A DNA stretch of 64,000 nucleotides from Scleromatobacter humisilvae. Its GTDB lineage: Bacteria > Pseudomonadota > Gammaproteobacteria > Burkholderiales > Burkholderiaceae_C. Location of the stretch: positions 1 through 64,000 of the forward strand of contig NZ_JAJLJH010000001.1 of assembly GCF_023231945.1 (NCBI RefSeq), in the 5' to 3' direction. Below, one piece after another: positions 38,096-47,783 of the stretch. How positions within the stretch are numbered: position 1 is the first letter of the stretch; every line of letters begins with the position of its first letter. A model generated the notes under the pieces. That model worked only from the letters and a program-made list of their open reading frames with translations, made no database searches and had not been told where the DNA came from. A program made the position numbers and the translations under genes.

Positions 38096-39160
38096 GTGGC
38101 TGACCTCATCCTGACCGACGTCTCGCCGATCGGTCCCGTGCTCATCATGGGCGCGGGCTCGATCGGCTGCTACCTGGGCGGGCGCCTGGCGCTGGCCGGC
38201 CACGACGTGCACTTCGTCGGACGCCCGCGCGTCCTCGACCAGCTGCGCACGAACGGCCTGACCATCACCGAGCCCGACGGCAAGACCGCCACGGTGCCGG
38301 CCGACATGCTGAGCCTGCACGAGGACGTGCCGTCCGGACTCGGCATCTCGCTGGTGCTGATGTGCGTCAAGAGCAGCGCCACGCCGAAGGCGGCCACCTC
38401 GCTCGCGCGCGCGCTGCCCATCGGCACGCTGGTGATGTGCATGCAGAACGGGCTGCACAACGCCGAGGTCGCGCGCTCCGTCGCGGCCCGGCTGCGCTTC
38501 CTGTCGGCCATGGTGCCGTACAACGTCGCCGAGATCGGCCCCGGCAACTTCCTGCGCGGCAGCGGCGGCAACCTCGCGCTCGAGGAGGACGAGGTCACCA
38601 ACGCCTGGCTGCCGACGCTCGCCGCGGCCGGCCTGCCCGCGTCCACGCACAAGGACATCCGCGCCGTGCAGTGGGGCAAGCTGCTGCTGAACCTGAACAA
38701 CCCGGTCAACGCGCTGTCGGGCCTGCCGCTGCGCGACGAGCTGCTCGACCCCGACCTGCGCGCAACCACGGCGGCGCTGATCGAGGAAGGGCTGTCGGTG
38801 CTGGCCGCGGCGCGCCAGCGCACCGCCAAGGTCACGCCGGTGCCCACGAGCTGGCTGCCGCGCCTGATGCGGCTGCCCACGCCGGTCTTCAAGATCCTGG
38901 CCGCGAAGATGCTCAAGATCGACCCGCGCGCCCGCTCCAGCATGGCCGACGATCTCGCGCTGGGCCGGCGCACCGAGATCGGCGAGCTGTGCGGCGAGGT
39001 CGTCAAGCTCGCCAAGTCGGTGGGCAAGCGCGCGCCGCGCAACGAGAAGATGCTGGGGATGATCCGCTACGTCGAGCTGACGGCACTGGCCGTGGGCTCG
39101 CCCGAGCGCGGCCCGACCGACGCGGCGGAGCTGCGCAAGAACATCGAGACGGCGATCTAG
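38096..39160 (+). CDS. panE: 2-dehydropantoate 2-reductase (ketopantoate reductase family)
   Basis: The 354-residue enzyme has the NADP-binding GAGSIGCYLGG (residues 19-29) and the C-terminal all-helical domain with VQWGKLLLNLNNPVNALSG, which contains the catalytic Lys and conserved Asn. Ketopantoate reductase makes pantoate for coenzyme A. The protein is longer than PanE of E. coli (303), and several paralogues of unknown substrate share this fold, so the symbol is tentative. The start is GTG at 38096. Its last four bases overlap the end of convergent apbC. Confidence 0.85.
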   Translation: MADLILTDVSPIGPVLIMGAGSIGCYLGGRLALAGHDVHFVGRPRVLDQLRTNGLTITEPDGKTATVPADMLSLHEDVPSGLGISLVLMCVKSSATPKAATSLARALPIGTLVMCMQNGLHNAEVARSVAARLRFLSAMVPYNVAEIGPGNFLRGSGGNLALEEDEVTNAWLPTLAAAGLPASTHKDIRAVQWGKLLLNLNNPVNALSGLPLRDELLDPDLRATTAALIEEGLSVLAAARQRTAKVTPVPTSWLPRLMRLPTPVFKILAAKMLKIDPRARSSMADDLALGRRTEIGELCGEVVKLAKSVGKRAPRNEKMLGMIRYVELTALAVGSPERGPTDAAELRKNIETAI

Positions 39161-40251
39161 GTCGTCTTCGAGATGTTGATGGTCGGGAACTTCGCGCTGA
39201 AGTCCTTGGCCTTGCCCGCCACCACCACCGCCACCTGGCGCGCGACGGCCTTGTAGAGACCGGCGACCTCGCCGTCCGGCTCCGCGACGACGGTGGGCGT
39301 GCCCGAGTCGGTCTGCTCGCGGATGGCCATCGTCAGCGGCAGTGCGCCAAGATACGCCACGCCGTATTGCGCCGCCATGCGCTTGCCGCCGTCGGCGCCG
39401 AAGATGTGCTCGACGTGGCCGCAGTTCGTGCAGACGTGCACCGCCATGTTCTCGACGATGCCCAGGATCGGCACGCCGACCTTCTCGAACATGTTGAGGC
39501 CCTTCTTCGCATCGAGCAGCGCGATGTCCTGCGGCGTGGTCACGATCACCGCGCCGGTGAGCGGAACGCGCTGGCTCAGCGTCAGCTGGATGTCGCCGGT
39601 GCCGGGCGGCATGTCGATCACGAGGTAGTCGAGTTCGCCCCAGGTGGTCTGGCGCAGCAGCTGGTCGAGCGCCTGCGTGGCCATCGGGCCGCGCCAGACC
39701 ACGGCCTGCTCGGCGTCGACGAGGAAGCCGATCGACATCACCTTGACGCCGTGGTTGTGCAGCGGCTGCATCGTCTTGCCGTCCTCGGACTCGGGGCGGC
39801 CCTCGATGCCCATCATCAGCGGCAGGCTGGGGCCGTAGATGTCCGCATCGAGCAGGCCCACGCGCGCGCCCTCGGCCGAGAGCGCCAGCGCGAGGTTGAC
39901 GGCGGTCGTGCTCTTGCCGACGCCGCCCTTGCCCGACGACACCGCGATCACGTTGGCCACGCCGGGCAGCAGCGCCACGCCGCGCTGCACCTGGTGCGCG
40001 ACCACCTTGCTGGTGACCTCGATCGCGACGTCGCCGACGCCGGCAACCGACTTCGCCGCCGCCGCCAGCGCCTCGCGCACGACGGGGAACTGGCTGCGCG
40101 CCGGATAGCCCAGCTCGATGTCGAAGGCCACCGCGCCGTCCGCGCCCACGCGCAGGTTCTTCAACTGGCGTCCTGCCGTATACGGCTGGCCGGTATGCGG
40201 ATCGAGGACGGTGGCGAGCGCTGCGGTCAGCGCGGCTTCGGAGACGGACAT
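39157..40251 (-). CDS. apbC: Iron-sulphur cluster carrier Mrp/ApbC
   Basis: The 364-residue protein has an N-terminal DUF59/MIP18-like domain (residues 1-95), then a P-loop domain with the deviant Walker A SGKGGVGKST (106-115), DADIYGPSLP and VIDMPPGTGD. A CxxC pair (Cys274, Cys277) that binds the bridging [4Fe-4S] cluster follows. It assembles or carries Fe-S clusters in the cytoplasm. In many proteobacteria mrp/apbC is directly divergent from metG; here metG keeps that orientation but lies 5.1 kb away. Confidence 0.96.
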   Translation of the reverse strand: MSVSEAALTAALATVLDPHTGQPYTAGRQLKNLRVGADGAVAFDIELGYPARSQFPVVREALAAAAKSVAGVGDVAIEVTSKVVAHQVQRGVALLPGVANVIAVSSGKGGVGKSTTAVNLALALSAEGARVGLLDADIYGPSLPLMMGIEGRPESEDGKTMQPLHNHGVKVMSIGFLVDAEQAVVWRGPMATQALDQLLRQTTWGELDYLVIDMPPGTGDIQLTLSQRVPLTGAVIVTTPQDIALLDAKKGLNMFEKVGVPILGIVENMAVHVCTNCGHVEHIFGADGGKRMAAQYGVAYLGALPLTMAIREQTDSGTPTVVAEPDGEVAGLYKAVARQVAVVVAGKAKDFSAKFPTINISKTT

Positions 40252-40407
40252 GGAGGGGGCGGCTGGGCGCGAATGAGCTGGGAAAGCGCGCGGCCTGCAG
40301 CAAACGGCAGGCGGGCGCAGAATCGGGGTGCGGGCAGTCTACCGCGCCCGACTTGGCACCACGGGGCACGGGGACTGGCCGGCCTTCGTGCGCAAACAGG
40401 AAAATCG

Positions 40408-41520
40408 ATGGAACTCTGTCCGCTCACGCGGGTGCAGCACCGCATTCGCATCGGCAGCCCGCTGCCCTTCAGCATTCGCGACGCGTCCAGCCAGCTGCTG
40501 CTGGCGAAGGACGCGGTCGTCAGCGACGCGCACGAGCTCGAGGCGCTGGTCGAACGCGGGGCTTGCGTCGATGTCGACGAACTGCGCGACGCGATCGCCA
40601 CGACGCCGCCGGAGCAGTTGCCCGCGTCGTGGCGCCGCCTCGCCGAGACGCTCGCCGGCGTGCTCGCGCGCATGCCCGCGCCCGACGCGCCCGACGCGCT
40701 GGCCGACGCCGCCGCCGAGCTCGCGGCGCTGGCCGAACGCGAGCCCGACCTGGCCATCTTCCTGCTGGTGCGGCCCGACGACGCCGACCACGCGCCCTAC
40801 GGCGTCGTGCGCAGCCTGCATGCCGCGGCCGCGGCCTACCTGATCGCGCTGCGCCTCGAGTGGCCGCGCGAGCGCCGCCTGACGTTGGTCAAGGCGGCGT
40901 TCACCATGAACCTGGGCATGCTCGAACTGCAGGAGCGCATGGCCAACCTGGCGCGCCTGCCCAATCCGCAGCAGCGCCAGGCCGTGCAGACGCACCCGAC
41001 CACCAGCCTCGCCACGCTCAAGGCCAGTGGCGTCACCGACCCGGAGTGGCTGCAGGCCGTCGAACACCACCACGAGCGGCCGGGCGGCGGCGGCTATCCG
41101 GCCGGGGTCACGGAGGTCGGCGAGATGGCCAACGCGCTGCGCACCGTGGACGTCTACACCGCCAAGCTCGCCGGCCGCAGCGGCCGCGACAGCCTGCCGC
41201 CGCCGCGCGCGGCGCGCGACCTGCTGGTCGTCGAGCGCGGCAACCCGTTCGCGCTGGCGCTGATCACCGAGTTCGGCGTGCATCCGCCAGGCAGCCTGGT
41301 GCGGCTGTTCAGCGGCGAGGTGGCGGTCGTCGTGAGGCGCACGGCCGATTCCAGCGCGCCGCAGGTGGCCGTGTTGTCCGGCCGACGCGGCGAGCCACTG
41401 GACGAGCCGCTGATGATCGAGGCCAGCGGCCGCGACCGCGGCATCGCCGGCCCCGCCGAGACCAAGGGGCTGCGCACGCGCATCAGCCCGGAGCGCCTCT
41501 ACAGGCAGTCGACGAGCTGA
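40408..41520 (+). CDS. HD-GYP-like protein with a degenerate active site
   Basis: The 370-residue protein looks like a c-di-GMP phosphodiesterase of the HD-GYP class: an N-terminal beta-rich domain (1-55), a helical HD domain and HHERPGGGGYPAG (His221 region and GYP loop, about 220-234). The diagnostic HDxGK is replaced by TMNLGML (Met167-Asn168), so the metal-binding HD pair is lost, and catalysis is doubtful. It may have become a c-di-GMP receptor or protein-interaction module. It ends two bases from the convergent MFS gene. Confidence 0.82.
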   Translation: MELCPLTRVQHRIRIGSPLPFSIRDASSQLLLAKDAVVSDAHELEALVERGACVDVDELRDAIATTPPEQLPASWRRLAETLAGVLARMPAPDAPDALADAAAELAALAEREPDLAIFLLVRPDDADHAPYGVVRSLHAAAAAYLIALRLEWPRERRLTLVKAAFTMNLGMLELQERMANLARLPNPQQRQAVQTHPTTSLATLKASGVTDPEWLQAVEHHHERPGGGGYPAGVTEVGEMANALRTVDVYTAKLAGRSGRDSLPPPRAARDLLVVERGNPFALALITEFGVHPPGSLVRLFSGEVAVVVRRTADSSAPQVAVLSGRRGEPLDEPLMIEASGRDRGIAGPAETKGLRTRISPERLYRQSTS

Positions 41521-41521
41521 G

Positions 41522-42934
41522 TCACAACCGGCTGGGCATCGGTGCGGCCTCGCGCGCGCCCGGCGCCAGGCGCAGCACGCTCGCGACGCTGCCGGCCAGC
41601 GCGAACGCGCATCCCAGCCACAGCGCGGCGCGCGGGGCGTGCATCTGGCCGGACAAGTGGAAGCACAGGGCCACCAGCCCCGCGCCCGTGGCCTGACCCA
41701 GCAGCCGCGACACCGCAACCACACCGCTCGCACCGCCGCTGCGCCGGGGCGGCACGCTGCTCATCAACGCCTTCAGGTTGGGCGCCTGGAAGAAGCCGAA
41801 GCCGGCGCCGCACAGCGCGGTGCGCCAGCAGATGTCCCACGCCGCCGCGTGCGGGGCCAGCAGCGCCAGCGAGGCCATGCCGATGCCCAGCGCCACGAGG
41901 CCGACGCCGCCCAGCAGGCCGGGCGGATAGCGATCGGCCATCCGTCCCGCGATCAGCGCCATGACCGCCACGACCGCCGGCCACGGCGTCATCAGCAGGC
42001 CCGTCGTCACGGCGCTGTAGCCCAGCGTCGACTGCAGCAGGAACGGCAGCGCGACGAAGCCCAGCCCCTGGGTCGAGAACGAGCAGATCGACGTCAGCGC
42101 CGACAGCTTGAAGCTGCGCGCCTTGAACAGGTCGACGGCCAGCATCGGTGCCGGATGGCCGGCCTGGCGGCGCAACAGCAGCACGCCGCAGATCGCGGCG
42201 ACCAGCGCCTCCATCGCGACCGGCGCCCAGTCGCCGCCATGGGCCAGCGACTCGAAGGCGAGCAGGCCGATGCCGAGCAGGCCCGCGCACAACACCGCGG
42301 CGAACGGGTCGAAGCCGTGGCTCTGTCGTTCGGTGTGCGGCAACGCCTTCCACGCGAACAACACGGCGACCACGCCGACCGGCACGTTGATCAGGAACAG
42401 CCAGTGCCACGACGCCACCGACAGCACCGCCGACGCCACCGTCGGCCCGACCGTGAAGGCCAGCGCCACGACCAGCGCGTTCATGCCCACGCCGCGCCCG
42501 AGCTGGCGCGCCGGGAACACGAAGCGGATCAGCGCGATGTTGATGCTCATGATGGCCGCGCCGCTCACGCCCTGCAGGATGCGCGCGGCCACCAGCGTGG
42601 TGAGCGAATCCGCCAGGCCGCAGACCAGCGAGGCGAAGGTGAAGACCAGCGTGCCGGCCGCGAAGACCCTGCCGTGTCCCAGGATCTCGCCCGACGCCGC
42701 GAACGGCAGGGCCGCGGCGATCGTCGCCAGCTGGTACGCGTTGACCACCCAGATCACCTGCGCCGCGCTCACGTGCAGGCTCTCGGAGATGGTGGGCAGC
42801 GCCGTGTTGGCGATCGCCGTGTCGAGCGTGGCCATCGCGACCGACAACAGGATCGCGGTCAGCGCCAGCACGTGCTGCCGTCCGACCAGGCCGTCGGCGA
42901 CGGGCCGGGCGGGAGCGGCTGATTCGGAGGACAT
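41522..42934 (-). CDS. MFS drug/multidrug efflux protein, DHA2 (EmrB/QacA) family
   Basis: The 470-residue protein has 13-14 hydrophobic helices. Family motif C-like and A-like segments are visible: ATLDTAIANTALPTIS (motif D1) near residue 35, LQGVSGAAIMSINIALIRFVFP and GPTVASAVLSVASWHWLFLINVPVG (motif C). Such proteins exchange drugs or dyes for protons across the inner membrane. No adaptor (EmrA-like) or TetR regulator is adjacent, so the substrate is unknown. It diverges from the PEP-CTERM gene across 248 bp. Confidence 0.94.
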   Translation of the reverse strand: MSSESAAPARPVADGLVGRQHVLALTAILLSVAMATLDTAIANTALPTISESLHVSAAQVIWVVNAYQLATIAAALPFAASGEILGHGRVFAAGTLVFTFASLVCGLADSLTTLVAARILQGVSGAAIMSINIALIRFVFPARQLGRGVGMNALVVALAFTVGPTVASAVLSVASWHWLFLINVPVGVVAVLFAWKALPHTERQSHGFDPFAAVLCAGLLGIGLLAFESLAHGGDWAPVAMEALVAAICGVLLLRRQAGHPAPMLAVDLFKARSFKLSALTSICSFSTQGLGFVALPFLLQSTLGYSAVTTGLLMTPWPAVVAVMALIAGRMADRYPPGLLGGVGLVALGIGMASLALLAPHAAAWDICWRTALCGAGFGFFQAPNLKALMSSVPPRRSGGASGVVAVSRLLGQATGAGLVALCFHLSGQMHAPRAALWLGCAFALAGSVASVLRLAPGAREAAPMPSRL

Positions 42935-43182
42935 CGGCGGGATCGTCTTCGAAGATGAGGGAGTCCTCGCATTGCACCACCGTCGCGATGCCGCAGCGTC
43001 GGTGCGGGCTATTCCGTCGCCATCAACGGTTCACATCGTGGACGTGGCCGAGGCAGCACGATCTCGAACGACGATCGGCGGCTGACGTGTCGTTGGCTAC
43101 CGTGGTCGGGGGATGGTCATCCGACGGGGATTCGCGACCATCTCGAGCTGACGCCGACAACCAGCTTCCGGGACCGCACACC

Positions 43183-44034
43183 ATGAATCGTCTCTCCGCC
43201 CGCACCGCCTTCGCCCTGCTCCTGGCTGCGCCGCTCGCGTCGCACGCCACCGAGATCGCCGCGGGCACCGCCGAATACGTCACCGCCCGCGACTGCATCG
43301 CCGGGCCGACGTCGGCGTGCGACGACGTGTCGCCCATCGTCATGAGCCAGTATGGCGGCAACGGCGGCGCGTTCTCGTCGGCGGCGACCGAGACCTTCGC
43401 CGGCTACGGCAGCGCCTCGGGCAGCGTCAGCCTCTCGGGCACCATCGGCGCACCGGTGCTGCACGCGAGCGCCTCCAGCCTGGCCGGCAAGCGCGTCAAC
43501 ACCAACTCGGTCGCGCTCCAGAGCTACACCTACACCGGCGCCGCGGCCACCACGCGCACGTTCGGCGGCACGCTCACCTACAACCAGCTGGAGACGGGCT
43601 TCTATCCCGACAACACCGGCGTGTACGCGGTCATCGACGCCTTCACGCTGACGGCCGCGGCGATCGACGTCGGCACCACGCCCGAGGACAACTTCAACGC
43701 CCTGTTCAACGCTGACTTCAGCGCCGAAGGCTATGTCGATGTCGCCTCGATGACCTTCGCCGACACCAGCTCGAACCCCGCGGGCAGCGGCACGTTCAGC
43801 GTCGATGTGCCGCTGACGCCCGGCGAGACGATCTGGCTGCGCGTGCTGTTGCAGACGCCGGCGGCCAACGGCAGCGTCACCGACGCTTCGCACACGCTGA
43901 TCACACGCTGGAACGACGGCACCGACCTGACGCCCGCCGTCACGAGCACGCCGGTGCCCGAGCCGTCGTCGCTGGCGATGCTGGCGCTGGGCCTGGCCGC
44001 GACCGCGTTCGCGGCGCGCCGGCAGCGCGGCTGA
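43183..44034 (+). CDS. PEP-CTERM exported protein
   Basis: The 283-residue protein has a signal peptide (residues 1-22, ending SHAT), a Ser/Thr/Gly-rich beta domain and a C-terminal sorting tag: VPEP (about 258-261), a hydrophobic helix (LAMLALGLAATAFAA) and a basic RRQRG end. Exosortase cleaves such tags and the proteins are linked to exopolysaccharide and biofilm. The exosortase gene is not in this window. The mature domain has no recognised fold. It converges with the next gene, 13 bp apart. Confidence 0.93.
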   Translation: MNRLSARTAFALLLAAPLASHATEIAAGTAEYVTARDCIAGPTSACDDVSPIVMSQYGGNGGAFSSAATETFAGYGSASGSVSLSGTIGAPVLHASASSLAGKRVNTNSVALQSYTYTGAAATTRTFGGTLTYNQLETGFYPDNTGVYAVIDAFTLTAAAIDVGTTPEDNFNALFNADFSAEGYVDVASMTFADTSSNPAGSGTFSVDVPLTPGETIWLRVLLQTPAANGSVTDASHTLITRWNDGTDLTPAVTSTPVPEPSSLAMLALGLAATAFAARRQRG

Positions 44035-44047
44035 TCGCCGCGGTCGC

Positions 44048-45178
44048 TCAGCGCTTGGCGGGCCTGGAGGCCTTGTCCGCCGGCGCCTTGGCCGTGGCGG
44101 ACGTGTCGGGCCCGCGCGACGCGCGATGCTCCAGCACGATGTTGGTGGCCACGCCGGAGTCGACGACCTGGCGATGCGCGCCTTCGTAGAGTTCGTTGAT
44201 CTCCGACGGCGACATCACCGCCAGCCGCGACGGCGCGATCGTGGCCGTGACGCCCTTCAACTCCTGGTCGCGGCAATTGAAGTAGAGCGCGGCGCCCACC
44301 TCGTTGGCGGGCGTGCGGCGGTCGTCCAGCCGCACCGCCTCCTTGCGCAGGCAGGCCATCCAGACCTCGCGCGCGGCGGCCACCTCGGCCTGCACCTGCG
44401 CGCCGCCGTGCACCATGCCGGTGGCGGCGTCGTTGGCCTGGATGGACGCCGACAGCACCGGCAGCGCGGGCAACGTCGCGGAGAACGCCTTGCTGGCGAA
44501 CTCGCGCTTGACCGAGTCCTCGAGCGCCGCGGCCCACTTGGTCATCGCCTCGTCGCTGTCGAAGTACGGCGCCGTGAAGAAGACGTGCATGCGGCCGAAG
44601 GTGGCGTCCTGCTTGCTCGTGTAGACGATCTCGATGGCGCTGCCGAGGCCGACGACGTGCTGGTCGTGCATCCAGCGCGCGGCGTACGGGCTCGTGCGCT
44701 GCAGCGCGCGCTGCAGGTCCGGATGGCCGAAGACGGCCAGGCACTGCTGGCCGCCGAACTTCGTCATCGGCGTGGCGTGCAGCGCGCCATTGTTGGGGGC
44801 GCAGCTGTCGTCGCCCCAGGACACCAGGCCCGGCGCGTCCTGCACCGGCAGCGACAGGTCGATCGCGACGCGGAACTGGCCGTGGTCGACGAGCACCACC
44901 ACGCCGCGAAAGACCTCGGCGTCGCGGTTGCCCGCGGTGCCGGTGGTGAAGGTCTGGCCCTGCACCAGCGTCCACTGGCCCGGCGGCAGGTGGAAGATGT
45001 GCGAGCCGATGCGCAGGTCGTTGTCCGGGATGGGGGACGGCACGCTGGCATGGGCGATGTCCGTCGCGCGGCTGGACGCGGGCGCGAAGGCCAGCAGCGC
45101 CAACCCGGCCGCCAGGCCGGCCCGGAGGTGACGCGCGGCGCGATTCTTGAACGGGTTCAAAGCGATCCTTGCGAGCAT
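44048..45178 (-). CDS. Exported protein of unknown function
   Basis: The 376-residue protein has a signal-like N-terminus (basic, then GLAAGLALLAFAPASSRA, about residues 23-40). A beta-rich mature region follows with QWTLVQGQTFTTGTAGNRDAEV near residue 70 and several cysteines, and the C-terminus is Lys/Ala-rich and disordered. I do not recognise a family. The ATG at 45178 is chosen; a GTG at 45202 would add eight residues. Neither has a clear ribosome-binding site. It diverges from metG across 204 bp. Confidence 0.75.
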   Translation of the reverse strand: MLARIALNPFKNRAARHLRAGLAAGLALLAFAPASSRATDIAHASVPSPIPDNDLRIGSHIFHLPPGQWTLVQGQTFTTGTAGNRDAEVFRGVVVLVDHGQFRVAIDLSLPVQDAPGLVSWGDDSCAPNNGALHATPMTKFGGQQCLAVFGHPDLQRALQRTSPYAARWMHDQHVVGLGSAIEIVYTSKQDATFGRMHVFFTAPYFDSDEAMTKWAAALEDSVKREFASKAFSATLPALPVLSASIQANDAATGMVHGGAQVQAEVAAAREVWMACLRKEAVRLDDRRTPANEVGAALYFNCRDQELKGVTATIAPSRLAVMSPSEINELYEGAHRQVVDSGVATNIVLEHRASRGPDTSATAKAPADKASRPAKR

Positions 45179-45382
45179 GAGGGCGACGAACAACGTCCGC
45201 ACTTTACGTCATCGACCGCCGAGCACGCCCCCGGAACGACCCGTCCGCGTGACATTTGCCGGGCGAGCGCGCCGACGCCGCGCCGGCGCGGCCATTCGCC
45301 CCGTCCCGCCAGGATCGCGGCGCAGCCTTAGAATCGACGGTTCCGCTGCGCGGCGGCCCGCCGGCGCGACCACTGCCTCACC

Positions 45383-47434
45383 ATGACCCGCAAACTCTTC
45401 GTCACCACCGCCCTGCCCTACGCCAATGCGCCCTTCCACATCGGGCACATGATGGAGTACATCCAGGCCGACATCTGGGTGCGGTTCCAGCGCATGAACG
45501 GCGCCACGGTGCACTTCGTCGGCGCCGACGACGCCCACGGCGCGCCGATCATGATCGCGGCCGAGAAGCAGGGCAAGACGCCGCAGGCCTTCGTCGCCGA
45601 GATCGCCGCCGGCCGCGCCAAATATCTCGACGGCTTCCACATCGCGTTCGACAACTGGAGCTCCACCGACTCGGCGGAGAACCACGCGCTCGCCAAGGAG
45701 ATCTACCTCGGGCTGCGCAAGAACGAGCTGATCGACGTGAAGACGATCGACCAGTTCTTCGACCCGGTGAAGTCAATGTTCCTGCCGGACCGCTTCATCA
45801 AGGGCGAGTGCCCGAAGTGCGGCACCAAGGACCAGTACGGCGACTCGTGCGAGAACTGCGGCGCCGTCTACAACCCGACCGAGCTGAAGAACCCGTACTC
45901 GGCGCTCAGCGGCGCGACGCCGGTGATGCGCTCGTCCGAGCACTATTTCTTCCGCCTGTCCGACCCGCGCTGCCTCGACTTCCTGCAGAAGTGGACGACC
46001 GACACCGGCCGCCTGCAGCCCGAGGTGCTGAACAAGATCAAGGAGTGGTTCCAGAAGGATCCCGAGACCGGTGCCGGCGGCCTGGGCGACTGGGACATCT
46101 CGCGCGACGCGCCCTATTTCGGCATCGAGATCCCCGACGCCCCGGGCAAGTACTTCTACGTCTGGCTGGACGCGCCGATCGGCTACCTGGCCTCGCTGAA
46201 GAACTACTTCTCGAAGGCCAACATCGACTACGACAAGTTCTTCGCCGACCCCGACGTGCAGCAGGTGCACTTCATCGGCAAGGACATCACGTACTTCCAC
46301 ACGCTGTTCTGGCCGGCGATGCTGCACTTCTCCGGCCGCAAGACGCCGGACCACGTGTTCGTGCACGGCTTCATCACGCTGGGCGGCGACAAGATGAGCA
46401 AGAGCCGCGGCACCGGCATCTCGCCGCTGAAGTACCTCGACCTCGGCCTGCATCCCGAGTGGCTGCGCTACTACATCGCCGCCAAGCTCAACTCGCACGT
46501 CGAGGACATCGAGTTCAATCCGGAGGACTTCGTCGCCCGCGTGAACTCCGACCTGGTCGGCAAGTACGTCAACATCGCCAGCCGCGCGGCCGGGTTCCTG
46601 GCCAAGCGCTTCGGCGGCACGCTGTCGGGCGACCTCGGCGTCGAGGGCTCGTCGCTGCTGGAGACGCTGCGCGCGCAGAAGGACGCGATCGTCGAGCTGT
46701 ACGAGGAGCGCGAGTTCGGCAAGGCGCTGCGCGACATCATGGCGCTGGCCGACAAGGTCAACGAGTACGTCGACCAGCACAAGCCCTGGGATCTCGCCAA
46801 GAAGGAAGGCGCCGACGCCGCGCTGCAGGACGTCTGCAGCACGTGCATCGAGGCGTTTCGCCTGCTCACGATCTACCTCAAGCCGGTGCTGCCGGCGCTG
46901 GCGAAGCACGTCGAGGACTTCCTGCAGGTCCCGGCGCTGACCTTCGGCGACGTCTCGTCCGCGCTCGGCGCGCACAGGATCGGCACCTACACGCACCTGA
47001 TGCAGCGCGTCGACACCAAGCTGCTGGACGCACTGTTCGAGGCGCCGCCCGTGGTCGTCGAGAAGCTCGTGCCGGGTGGCGAGGAGCTCGCCCCCGAGAT
47101 CAAGATCGACGACTTCGCCAAGGTCGACCTGCGCATCGCCAGGATCGTCAACGCGGAGAAGGTCGAAGGCTCCGACAAGCTGCTGCGGCTGACGCTGGAC
47201 GCCGGCGAGGGCCGGCATCGCAACGTGTTCTCCGGCATCTCGGCGCACTTCGACCCGGCCACGCTGGTGGGCAAGCTGACCGTGCTCGTCGCCAACCTGG
47301 CGCCGCGCAAGATGAAGTTCGGGCTGTCCGAGGGCATGGTGCTGGCGGCCAGCCACGGCGACGAGAAGGTCGACGGCGGGCTTTATCTGCTGGAGCCGGG
47401 CGCCGGCGCGCTGCCGGGCATGCGCTTGCACTAA
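45383..47434 (+). CDS. metG: Methionyl-tRNA synthetase
   Basis: The 683-residue class I enzyme charges tRNA-Met. It has HIGH (19-22), the zinc knuckle CPKC...CENC (Cys143, 146, 156, 159), KMSKS (337-341) and the anticodon-binding helical domain. A C-terminal tRNA-binding EMAP-like domain follows (about 580-683; [29 protein letters not shown]). This is the long form that dimerises through the C-terminal domain. The start is ATG at 45383. Two stem-loop repeats follow the stop. Confidence 0.98.
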   Translation: MTRKLFVTTALPYANAPFHIGHMMEYIQADIWVRFQRMNGATVHFVGADDAHGAPIMIAAEKQGKTPQAFVAEIAAGRAKYLDGFHIAFDNWSSTDSAENHALAKEIYLGLRKNELIDVKTIDQFFDPVKSMFLPDRFIKGECPKCGTKDQYGDSCENCGAVYNPTELKNPYSALSGATPVMRSSEHYFFRLSDPRCLDFLQKWTTDTGRLQPEVLNKIKEWFQKDPETGAGGLGDWDISRDAPYFGIEIPDAPGKYFYVWLDAPIGYLASLKNYFSKANIDYDKFFADPDVQQVHFIGKDITYFHTLFWPAMLHFSGRKTPDHVFVHGFITLGGDKMSKSRGTGISPLKYLDLGLHPEWLRYYIAAKLNSHVEDIEFNPEDFVARVNSDLVGKYVNIASRAAGFLAKRFGGTLSGDLGVEGSSLLETLRAQKDAIVELYEEREFGKALRDIMALADKVNEYVDQHKPWDLAKKEGADAALQDVCSTCIEAFRLLTIYLKPVLPALAKHVEDFLQVPALTFGDVSSALGAHRIGTYTHLMQRVDTKLLDALFEAPPVVVEKLVPGGEELAPEIKIDDFAKVDLRIARIVNAEKVEGSDKLLRLTLDAGEGRHRNVFSGISAHFDPATLVGKLTVLVANLAPRKMKFGLSEGMVLAASHGDEKVDGGLYLLEPGAGALPGMRLH

Positions 47435-47449
47435 AATGTGCAGAGCGCC

Positions 47450-47517
47450 GTAGGGCGGGTCGTTTCGACCCGCAATTCGCCGTCCGCGCGCACGGCGGGT
47501 CAAGCGACCCGCCCTAC
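47450..47517. repeat. Paired hairpin repeat (REP-like) after metG
   Basis: Outer 13-bp arms GTAGGGCGGGTCG (47450-47462) and CGACCCGCCCTAC (47505-47517) are inverted copies. Each contains its own hairpin: GCGGGTCG-TTT-CGACCCGC (47455-47473) and GGCGGGTC-AAGC-GACCCGCC (47494-47513). A pair of opposed hairpins is the layout of REP/REPIN elements; it could also end or stabilise the metG transcript. Confidence 0.8.
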
Positions 47518-47524
47518 ATGACCA

Positions 47525-47544
47525 GCGCCCGCCAGAGCGGGCGC
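47525..47544 (+). terminator. Hairpin before the DUF3460 gene
   Basis: GCGCCCGC-CAGA-GCGGGCGC is a perfect 8-bp stem with a 4-nt loop, 21 bp before the next ATG. AATTC follows, with no run of T, so transcription termination is possible but unproven. Confidence 0.35.
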
Positions 47545-47565
47545 AATTCACCTCTCGAAGCCACC

Positions 47566-47769
47566 ATGCCGTTGTTCTGGAAGCCCTACAAGTCGGAAGT
47601 CAGCTCGTTCATCGACGACCTGAAGGCGAAGAAGCCGACGCTGGAGGCCGAGCAGCGCGCCGGCCGCGCGTTGCTGTGGGACAAGCAGGTCGACCGCGAG
47701 CTGCAGTCCGAGTACCAGGAAGCCAAGGTCGCGCAGCAACCGTACGTCTACCAGACTCACGTCAAGTGA
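47566..47769 (+). CDS. DUF3460 small protein
   Basis: The 67-residue protein (MPLFWKPYKSEVSSFIDDLKA start; helical; ends in QQPYVYQTHVK) is a typical DUF3460 member, a family common beside scpA in betaproteobacteria. Its role is unknown. No good Shine-Dalgarno sequence is seen, but the family start fixes the ATG. It ends 14 bp before the preferred ATG of scpA and overlaps an upstream in-frame GTG of that gene. Confidence 0.92.
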   Translation: MPLFWKPYKSEVSSFIDDLKAKKPTLEAEQRAGRALLWDKQVDRELQSEYQEAKVAQQPYVYQTHVK

Positions 47770-47783
47770 ACCCTGAGGCGCCG

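Noticed and set aside
47525-47544. Confident rho-independent terminator after metG
   Set aside because: The stem is perfect but no U tract follows, so it is listed only as a low-confidence candidate.
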